Positions 57,501-64,000 of a stretch of DNA of 64,000 nucleotides are shown here, one piece after another (the stretch's first letter is position 1; each line of letters begins with the position of its first letter). Under the pieces are notes generated by a model. It was given only the letters and a program-made list of their open reading frames with translations, was not told the DNA's origin and did no database searches. The stretch is from Christensenella sp. UBA2853 (GTDB lineage: Bacteria > Bacillota > Clostridia > Christensenellales > Aristaeellaceae), in contig DEFL01000021.1 of NCBI GenBank assembly GCA_002350845.1, forward strand, positions 15,070-79,069. Reading direction: 5' to 3'. Position numbers and translations under genes: made by a program.

Positions 57501-60500
57501 AAGATCAGCATCACCAAAAAGAGCGACGATGGAACCAACCTTGCGCATGCCGTATTTACCCTTACCCGTTATACGGATGCCCAAGGAACGACCGTGGCTC
57601 CAAGCACGACAGACAATCCCAACCCCATCGAGATTGACATGGATGCAAACTCCAGCATCAACTATCCGTCCGGCAACCAGAAGCCGCTGCCTTATGGTTT
57701 TTACAAGCTGGAGGAGACCGGTGTGCCTGCTGACCACGCTCGGATGGAGACTACGGAATACACTTACACCGGAATTGACCTCACCAAAGCTGAACAATCT
57801 GGCACCTATACATTCGGCGACATCTTCCAGATCGATGACGACCATCATGCGTTCACCTTCAACGCTGTGAACAAGCGTACCAGCGTGTCGGTGAATATGA
57901 ACCTGTATCTGGGCATTTCTGAAGCAACCATCACGAACCTTGCCAGCAATGCCTACAGCGATACTTCCGGCGCTGTGATCAAGCTGTATCGGAAGATTGA
58001 AGGCGGAGACTGGGAGCAGGTGACCTCTGCCACATCTACCACTGTACCCCTGACAACCTTTAAGGTAGAAGACTGGCGTACTGCTATTACTCTGCCTGCT
58101 TTTGACGAGTCCGGCAAGACCTATACCTATAAGTTCGAAGAGACGATCCCTGCCGGCTTCTATGATCCGGAGCAGGTTTACAATGGCACCACCGACCGTA
58201 CCCTCGTGAAGGAATTTGACCTGGTGGGGAGTGACGGGAAGGCTGAAGCCAGCCATACTGAGAATATCTACAACCGCAAGCTGGTGCGCACCAACGTAAG
58301 GAAGTATGCCTACAGAGTGCAGGCGAATGGCCGGCTTGCAAGTTCCAGGATAGCAGATACAGATGCGTTCTACACAAATAACGCGAAGATTCACCTGTAC
58401 TCCCGCGACGCGAAAACAAATCGCGATGATATGACTGAGGTGGCTGGCACCACGGCCATCAAGATCAACGGAACAGCGGCCGCGGAGAGGAACTTTACGA
58501 ATCTGCCTCTGTACCAGCCCCATACCGCCGCAGACGGAACAAAGACAATCGAACTTGTCAATTACTATATCTATGAGGAAGACATCCCGCTGTACAAGCT
58601 GGACAAAGTGGCAACCTACAGTAACGGATGCCATGACGTGGATATCGATGGCGATGGTATAAAAGAGGTTGTTGTTTATCATCAGGCTGATGCGACGCCA
58701 AGCAATGTTACACCGAACCAGTTGTACAGCAACACGCCGTGTGTCATGGACAGGGCTGCTGCTAACATTACAACTGAGAGTTACCTGACGCTGTACAACA
58801 TCCAGCAGCTGATTCCCGTTCAGGTCTGGAAACGTGATTACTACACCAATGTTCCTCTTACCGAGGCCAATGCTGTCACGGTCGAAGTGCAGGTGAAGGG
58901 CACAGACGGAACATATTCTGCAGCCACGCTGTATGATAATGCGACCGACAGTGCACTGACCGGCAATACATTTACCGCCAGCCAGACCATTACTGAAAAC
59001 AACAATACTAGAAATACTTATGCAGTGGTCTACCTGGAAGCAGGCAAAACCTACAGATTCTCCGAGACAGACGCTTCGATTCCTGCAGGCTACAGTTATC
59101 ATTCCTCTGCAGCTGCTACCACCAGAACTGGCGATACTGCCACATTGTCGGTAACGGGCCTCAAGGGCTTTGAACTTGCCATTGGCACCGATGCCACCTA
59201 CGGCGTTCAGACCTATGCGAAGAAAGACACCGACAAGTACAGACAGTTCAATATCTTCAATGCCAAGGAGCCTGAAGTACGGATCAACAAGGTTGACAGC
59301 ATCAATCCCGCTGTCACTTTGAACGACAAGAACATCACCTTCAAGGTTTACACGAAGACCGACCAGAATGCTGACGGTTCTCCTATCCTTACACCTGTGA
59401 TGCAGAACGGCCAGCAGGTTGTGGTCAATGCCAAGGGCGATGTGGCCGGCGATCCCGTAGTCATTCTCGACGCAGGCGATACAGATGCAGGCATCGACTA
59501 CTACTTCGTCGAGGACACCACCAATCTGCCTGCGGGTTACATCAATCCCAATACGGACAGCGCTGATGTGCAGGCTCTGTACAAAGGCCTGGGTGCCGAT
59601 TACGTATACACCACGGTGGATGGGCAGACAGTCCTGGCGATCAAGGGCACTGTCAAGAATATGGCAAAAGCCGCCAGTCCCAGCAGCAGCACGCCCAACC
59701 GTGTTGTATTCACATTCAAAAACATCCCCAACACCGGTTCGATGATCGTGCATAAGACCATTGACGGCAGACCGGCTACTATTAGCGGCTTCCCTGTAGT
59801 GGTGCTCAAGCCCGACGGAACTCAGGCCTGCGATCCGGTGAACACCGGTAAAGTGGGCAATACCGGCAGCACTGATACTGCGACGATCAGCGGCCTGCCT
59901 GTATTTGACGCGGCCGGAAACAAGATCACATATACTGTGACTGAGGGTGATATTGCCACTCTCTTCAACAATGCCTATTATCAGGCAAGTGCTCCGCAGA
60001 CCACCACACTCGTCGTGGGCCAGACGATTTCGACCGTCAACGGCGCAACTGGTGAAGGTGCGGTTCAGCTGAAGATCGAGAATAAGACGTATGTCAAGCT
60101 CGATGCCAAGAAAGTTTACCAGAACACCTGGATGATGATGACAGGTGCTGGTATAGCATGGCCTCAGGCCGGCGCCAAGCTGGCCCTGTACTATAAGGAT
60201 ACGGACGGCAGCTGGAAGTACACCGGCAAGACCGAGACGTCCAACGGCTCTGGCTTTGTAGAATTCGATCTGATCGAGCGTGAGTATGATTACGCCGTCG
60301 TCGAGCTGAGCGCTCCTGAAAACACTTATCCTTATAACAATGGCACATGGCTGGACTTCCCTGAACTTGAGCAGGGAGAAGCCCCGGCAACGATCTCAGC
60401 CAGTGAGATCAGCCATTACAATTATCAGACTGTTTCTTCCTCGACCCTTGAAGGCCTGTCTGCCAACGCCACCTACACTTTCGGTCAGACTGGGACCGGT

Positions 60501-63500
60501 GAATCGGCAACCATCAATCCCCTGATCAACGCCAACCACTGGGTGCAGTTTGACATTATGAAGTGGAAGGACAAAACCAATCCCAACCATGTTCATCACC
60601 AGAGTATGAGCGAAGTCACAGAGAAGGAACCGCTGGATCTCTGCGTGTTCTCACTGTATTACTTCAGGGTAGGCACGGACGGTCAGGCTGATGCCAATGG
60701 AAATATTCAGTTCACCGCGGGTTCTCCGTGGCACTATGTGAACTCCTACACCACAGGTACCGCCACAGATCCAGCCGGCAACCAGATTCACGGCAAGTTC
60801 CTCTCTGATGTCATGATGGACATCAATGAAGACTGGGTGTTCGTTCTGGTCGAGGAGAACGTGGGTTCCAACAGCGGTGTGGAGGTTAACCCCTACTTTA
60901 AATATACCTTCTTCCGCGCTGACGGAAAGAACTACACCGTGACTGTCCCCAGCCAGACAGTTGCTCAGCCGGATCCTCCGGGAGGAACTGTGACGAACAA
61001 CTATCCGGCGCAGGTTCATAACTACACGATCGACACTGTAAATGAGGCAGATGTCCTTAACAGCCAGTTGACCGGTCCTGGACCCGGAGCAGACCAGCTG
61101 GTTGCCACTTTCCGTCTGGCAAAATGGTATGATACCTTTGGCGACAACGGAAAACCGAAGGCGATCTATGAACCTCTTTACAATGCCAAGTTTAAACTGA
61201 CTGTAACAGATGTAAACGGCGATGAAAAGCTCCTGGCCGACATGGCCTCCGGTAAGGAAGCCAATCCCAACTATGCTCTGGCGATCAGCGGCAGCTTCCT
61301 CCTGGTTCCCAAGGACTACACCAGTGCCTCCGGCGTGGGTACGCTGAGGGACTATGAAAACCAGGGCGGTACGCGGGAGTACCAAGTAAATTACACGAGG
61401 AGCCTGGACAACATTACCCTGGCAGACGGAAGCACCAAGCAGGTAGCCGTATACAAGGTGCCCTGCGTGCTGCGTGAGTATGAAGCTCCGGATGGCTACA
61501 GCTACTCCCATCGCGATTATCACGTATATCTGTGCTTCGTGGATGAGTCTCCGAACAGTGATACCCAGACCACCTTCTGGTACTATTCCGATGCTTACTT
61601 TATTAAAGACAAGGAATGGACTGAAGTTGATGGCGTGAAAGTGCCTGTGGCTGAAAACGAGCGCACGCCTCTGGCAGCCAACCAGAGCGGTACGGCGTAT
61701 TATGCCACCAGCACGGACACGAAAAATGTTTTCAGATCTTTAGGCAGCGACCATTACCGCATCGTTGACTACCCCATGGACAACACCATGGTCACGCTCT
61801 ACAAGTTCGGCTACACTCCCAGTTCTGCAAATCCGAAGACAACCGAGAAGAGCAGTGCTGAGCTGTGGGAAATGTATCAGGAGAATCAGCTGAACATCGC
61901 CATGATGAATGGCGTGAAGATGAAGATCCAGCATAAGAAGACAGATGGCAACTGGGAAGACTGGAATCCCGTCACCAACGCTCCTGGTTCTTATGATATT
62001 GAGATTTTCCCGGATGGCACATATGTGTTCTCCAATGGTCTCCCCATGGGCGAATATCGTATCATTGAGACCGACCTGGCTTCCTGGGCGGACAGATATG
62101 AGAACGCATATCCTGATGCGGCGCATGCCCGTGAGTTCACAGTAGGCGGCAATCCGCTGGAAATCTACATGGCCAACCCGACCATGCAGAGCATTAAGCT
62201 GAAGAAGGAAGGAACTGACGGCGCAAAACTGCCCGACGTGACCTTCACCCTGACGAATGTAGCGGACAGCACCAAGACGGCAAGCGGCACAACGAATGCC
62301 AATGGCGAAGCAACCATCTATAATATTGCGACCGGTAAGTATACGCTGAGCGAGCAGCTGGGTCAAAGCGTACAGGACGACTACAGCTGGGAGTATCTTA
62401 AGCAGTATTTCGCATATCAGCTGCAGGCCTATGCTGACCTGGTCAGCGAGACCGGCATGGACTTTGGGTATCACTATGGAAGCCGTGATTTCAACGATGA
62501 TGCGGATATTACGGATAAGGATACCTATGTCACCAGCATTGATTCTGAAAATCTGAATCTGACCATTGTCAACCCGACCAAACAGGGCTTCCAGGCGGTC
62601 AAGACCAGCGGAATCGGTGCAGACGGCAAGGCAGTCGACGCAATCCATGGTGCGAACTTTGCCGTATATTGGAAGCCATTCAATACTTTTAATGGTACTG
62701 TAACCATCGATACTCTGCCCGCTGCAGCAGACCTTACTCCTGCAAACGGATGGAACAACCGTAACTTCCAGCCCCAGAACGGTGAAAACGGCGTGTTTAC
62801 CAGAAATGCATCCAACACGCATCCCGGCATCTGGGTAATCCGTGAGACAAAGGCTCCGAATAATTACGACCTGCTCAAGCCTGCAGACGGACTGGGCGAA
62901 GTGATGTACTATGTTGTCATCACAGGCGGCATGAATGTGACCGTGAACTTCACGCAGCTGCCCAATGGCACCCGCAGTGTGTACAAGGCCAATGGCACGG
63001 ATACAGAGAACATCAAGGTTGTCTATGTCAATCCTGAGTCCACTCTGCAGATTCCTATGGTGAACCGCCCGAAGATCAACATTCAGGCGAATAAGATTGT
63101 GCTGCCCGAAAACATGGCCGACCAGGATTGGCAAGTGCGGCTGACGTTGCGCTCCTCCAGCTCCACGGCCAGCAATGCCAACAACATTGTGGGTTATGCA
63201 ACCCTGAAACAGGGCAACAACACCGAGACCGCGTACTTCTATGCCAATCAGAACGGTTCCGGCAACCCGATTAAGGTGAGCCAGGGTGAGACATACTGGG
63301 TACAGGAGACTGTCATCAAGCCCAGTGCGACCACCCAGAAGTTTGACAACTTCTATCTGGTATCTGTAAAACAGAATAACGCAGCCGGTTCAGCTGCTCA
63401 GATCGATGTGACCGATCAGGGCACCGGAACGGATCCCAACAAGGTTTACCCGATCACAATCAATGTCTCTGAAGATGACAAGATGATGGTGACCGTAACC

Positions 63501-64000
63501 AACGAATGGCTGCGCGGACTTGTCACCTGGGAGAAGATCAAGGCTGGCGATCCCACGACCAAGGTCGATACCGCCACCTTCGTTGTCGAGAAGAAGAGCG
63601 GTGATACTTACACCGAGCTTGCTTCCACAGACTATGAAGTGACCTATAACAGCAGTACTCAGAGGTATGAGGCCAAGATCAAGCTGGAGAAACCCGGCAA
63701 TGCCACTGTTTACCGCATCCGCGAGACGGAAGTGCCGAGTCCCTACTTTGTGAACCCGGAAGCGCAGTTCGAGTGCACGCTGTCCAAGGAGAACAACACA
63801 TATGACCACCAGGTAGCTCTTGAGAACTTCCAGGGTGTGCCGATTAATGTGATTAAGTTCAACAACATGAAGACAGCCACCAGCAAGGGTTACGCTGAGA
63901 ATGGCGACGCCACCTTTGCGCTGTATGAGCAGAACAAGGAAACGGGTGTCTGGGAAAAGGTTGACGGCCCGAAGGCCATTGTCAAGGCAACCGAGACCAC
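54570..64000 (+). CDS. giant CnaB-repeat surface adhesin (partial, runs off the right edge)
   Basis: The frame is open from the ATG at 54570 (GGAGAGGG upstream) to the window end, at least 3,143 codons. A signal peptide (WLASLVTFMMLFNCLPTTILA) leads to a PT-rich stalk (about 40-188), a beta domain (190-296), fifteen PEVTEA hexapeptides (302-391), and a large N-terminal adhesin region (about 420-960). From about residue 975 come some fourteen CnaB/SpaA-like modules, each opening with a strand such as KISITKKSDDGTNLAHAVFTLTRY, VRINKVDSINPAVTLNDKNITFKVY, SIKLKKEGTDGAKLPDVTFTLTN or VTWEKIKAGDPTTKVDTATFVVEK and closing with a Y-x-(V/I)-x-E-x-x-(A/V)-P block. Such domains commonly form internal Lys-Asn isopeptide bonds. 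The C-terminal anchor (probably LPXTG) lies outside the window. It is a likely host- or fibre-binding protein. Confidence 0.88.
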   Translation, partial: MKETLKFRARRWLASLVTFMMLFNCLPTTILAEGAADLPEVIEETVPTAAPTAEPTEAPTKAPTAAPTAEPTAAPTKEPTAAPTAEPTAAPTAEPTAAPTAEPTAAPTEEPTAAPTEEPTEAPAEEPTAAPAEEPTEAPAEEPTAAPAEEPTAAPEADPTEAPVADPTTVPVEEPTEEPAVLVTPVPVDGTIEKEGTFAGEITESRKTLTVRLNLNQDRKMSFSASGMDLNVTMLSEESGATKSVKLKDVKTEVGDEDFAEIVKLSEGSWLLTVEALEKGTTGKFELSAHIYKEETAPTSAPEVTEAPEVTEAPEVTEAPEVTEEPEVTEAPEVTEAPEVTEAPEVTEAPEVTEAPEVTEAPEVTEAPEVTEAPEVTEAPEVTEDPEATEDPEEPVVIVVEPTKESEASVTDPEEEPTVVLASVQNRDANGPIEWVYPDEAQGISAEDALRENLRREAAYYYGPNAVEPQTNLLTVISENPTSNIMAGQALTFSVDFRTGISRYYSGPGVDTPRPLFENWQNAKLIFKLPNSLKMNKPSEFSFSSVVTQGDYTLYTIDLGTVNFSDSKQFTYTVDVLGNGTQTAIRDVDLTDMVTYQADIVVYDHYNNYPDPLVTYPQQTVVDGGSFRTVRGPGTWGVNKTQVSDDVEPDTLKVGDTFTLSWTIDVGLLNGETVIKTDSASAQNSYSQRYGITPIKNAALTDTFSASYTGKNGQVYVMPDSVTIKKVGATGNGTTLDFTDADNDSKPDAPVSIPLTGNLAINQNIKVDSDADHNPDQDIDTYTSYLVTATFTVTEDMVADFPENTNYVFTGVNKSATDIEFYEVEAHDTDDTDNIENTQLLPAIKPAKLTISKEFTDYKGNTKPYSQYGETVYGPMTYTLTRTDNEAFFVYTYDETNGYQPTATTAATSYDNLLGGTNYYVVAAKEYKLGENIPAEHAGDMVQIPFDPNDPDDLYLTETPTAANPWTAQFSNRETKGKISITKKSDDGTNLAHAVFTLTRYTDAQGTTVAPSTTDNPNPIEIDMDANSSINYPSGNQKPLPYGFYKLEETGVPADHARMETTEYTYTGIDLTKAEQSGTYTFGDIFQIDDDHHAFTFNAVNKRTSVSVNMNLYLGISEATITNLASNAYSDTSGAVIKLYRKIEGGDWEQVTSATSTTVPLTTFKVEDWRTAITLPAFDESGKTYTYKFEETIPAGFYDPEQVYNGTTDRTLVKEFDLVGSDGKAEASHTENIYNRKLVRTNVRKYAYRVQANGRLASSRIADTDAFYTNNAKIHLYSRDAKTNRDDMTEVAGTTAIKINGTAAAERNFTNLPLYQPHTAADGTKTIELVNYYIYEEDIPLYKLDKVATYSNGCHDVDIDGDGIKEVVVYHQADATPSNVTPNQLYSNTPCVMDRAAANITTESYLTLYNIQQLIPVQVWKRDYYTNVPLTEANAVTVEVQVKGTDGTYSAATLYDNATDSALTGNTFTASQTITENNNTRNTYAVVYLEAGKTYRFSETDASIPAGYSYHSSAAATTRTGDTATLSVTGLKGFELAIGTDATYGVQTYAKKDTDKYRQFNIFNAKEPEVRINKVDSINPAVTLNDKNITFKVYTKTDQNADGSPILTPVMQNGQQVVVNAKGDVAGDPVVILDAGDTDAGIDYYFVEDTTNLPAGYINPNTDSADVQALYKGLGADYVYTTVDGQTVLAIKGTVKNMAKAASPSSSTPNRVVFTFKNIPNTGSMIVHKTIDGRPATISGFPVVVLKPDGTQACDPVNTGKVGNTGSTDTATISGLPVFDAAGNKITYTVTEGDIATLFNNAYYQASAPQTTTLVVGQTISTVNGATGEGAVQLKIENKTYVKLDAKKVYQNTWMMMTGAGIAWPQAGAKLALYYKDTDGSWKYTGKTETSNGSGFVEFDLIEREYDYAVVELSAPENTYPYNNGTWLDFPELEQGEAPATISASEISHYNYQTVSSSTLEGLSANATYTFGQTGTGESATINPLINANHWVQFDIMKWKDKTNPNHVHHQSMSEVTEKEPLDLCVFSLYYFRVGTDGQADANGNIQFTAGSPWHYVNSYTTGTATDPAGNQIHGKFLSDVMMDINEDWVFVLVEENVGSNSGVEVNPYFKYTFFRADGKNYTVTVPSQTVAQPDPPGGTVTNNYPAQVHNYTIDTVNEADVLNSQLTGPGPGADQLVATFRLAKWYDTFGDNGKPKAIYEPLYNAKFKLTVTDVNGDEKLLADMASGKEANPNYALAISGSFLLVPKDYTSASGVGTLRDYENQGGTREYQVNYTRSLDNITLADGSTKQVAVYKVPCVLREYEAPDGYSYSHRDYHVYLCFVDESPNSDTQTTFWYYSDAYFIKDKEWTEVDGVKVPVAENERTPLAANQSGTAYYATSTDTKNVFRSLGSDHYRIVDYPMDNTMVTLYKFGYTPSSANPKTTEKSSAELWEMYQENQLNIAMMNGVKMKIQHKKTDGNWEDWNPVTNAPGSYDIEIFPDGTYVFSNGLPMGEYRIIETDLASWADRYENAYPDAAHAREFTVGGNPLEIYMANPTMQSIKLKKEGTDGAKLPDVTFTLTNVADSTKTASGTTNANGEATIYNIATGKYTLSEQLGQSVQDDYSWEYLKQYFAYQLQAYADLVSETGMDFGYHYGSRDFNDDADITDKDTYVTSIDSENLNLTIVNPTKQGFQAVKTSGIGADGKAVDAIHGANFAVYWKPFNTFNGTVTIDTLPAAADLTPANGWNNRNFQPQNGENGVFTRNASNTHPGIWVIRETKAPNNYDLLKPADGLGEVMYYVVITGGMNVTVNFTQLPNGTRSVYKANGTDTENIKVVYVNPESTLQIPMVNRPKINIQANKIVLPENMADQDWQVRLTLRSSSSTASNANNIVGYATLKQGNNTETAYFYANQNGSGNPIKVSQGETYWVQETVIKPSATTQKFDNFYLVSVKQNNAAGSAAQIDVTDQGTGTDPNKVYPITINVSEDDKMMVTVTNEWLRGLVTWEKIKAGDPTTKVDTATFVVEKKSGDTYTELASTDYEVTYNSSTQRYEAKIKLEKPGNATVYRIRETEVPSPYFVNPEAQFECTLSKENNTYDHQVALENFQGVPINVIKFNNMKTATSKGYAENGDATFALYEQNKETGVWEKVDGPKAIVKATET
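55473..55742 (+). repeat. 18-bp coding tandem repeat (PEVTEA), 15 units
   Basis: Fifteen hexapeptide units, fourteen PEVTE and one PEATE, with synonymous changes between copies. Confidence 0.9.

Noticed and set aside
57012..59753. A 913-codon minus-strand frame inside the adhesin region
   Set aside because: It is antisense to the CnaB modules, has no recognisable domain, and follows from the codon bias of the plus-strand frame.

Overview
The window looks like a chromosomal segment of a Gram-positive anaerobe of the class Clostridia (Bacillota), probably a gut or rumen member of the Christensenellales-like lineages. The basis is high-GC coding DNA with strong AGGAGG ribosome binding sites, TTGACA/TATAAT promoters, exported proteins with Thr-Pro linkers, LplB/YtcP-type sugar transport genes, rubrerythrin and many plant cell wall glycosidases. 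Lineage is inference; no rRNA or tRNA gene was seen.

Layout. 1-3.9 kb: partial PLP aminotransferase, methyltransferase, flavin reductase, membrane hydrolase, SGNH hydrolase. 4-12.7 kb: a GH28 pectinase, then an apparent operon of a GH35-like glycosidase, two ABC permeases and a solute-binding protein; the first permease carries an extra membrane region of about 550 residues. 12.7-21 kb, minus strand: MATE exporter, the run panE - GH51 arabinofuranosidase - small Cys protein - deoC, homoserine dehydrogenase, exported WG-repeat protein. 21-26.9 kb: yebC, a cupin, a large peptidoglycan-binding protein on the minus strand and a second MATE exporter. 26.9-33 kb: a co-directional run of 2-hydroxyacid dehydrogenase, rlmH, a complete barnase-type secreted ribonuclease, endonuclease IV, a HAD phosphatase, an L,D-transpeptidase and a CvpA protein. 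33-39.4 kb: FMN reductase, GH53 galactanase, a TldD/TldE pair, a small SH3 protein. 39.5-46 kb: a TetR regulator divergent from lon across two matching palindromes, rubrerythrin, an AraC regulator, and a PII-like gene overlapping a cation/proton antiporter.

46-51.3 kb is accessory in character: a LexA/UmuD-like S24 repressor, a Y-family polymerase and a YolD-like protein form a minus-strand cassette, divergent from three small phage-like genes. 51.3-64 kb has lower GC and is devoted to surface proteins: an acidic protein with fifteen 12-residue repeats, then a giant CnaB-type adhesin that runs off the right edge after more than 3,140 codons.

How the parts may work together: GH28, GH35-like, GH51 and GH53 enzymes plus the ABC importer suit growth on pectin and its arabinan and galactan side chains; SH3b, peptidoglycan-binding and L,D-transpeptidase proteins act on the envelope; the 46-51 kb block looks like a damage-inducible or phage-derived module. 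Items I consider most worth checking are the barnase without a visible barstar, the TetR/lon control region, the triplicated membrane module fused to a permease, the S24-polymerase-YolD cassette, and the unassigned His/Cys C-terminal domain of the peptidoglycan-binding protein.
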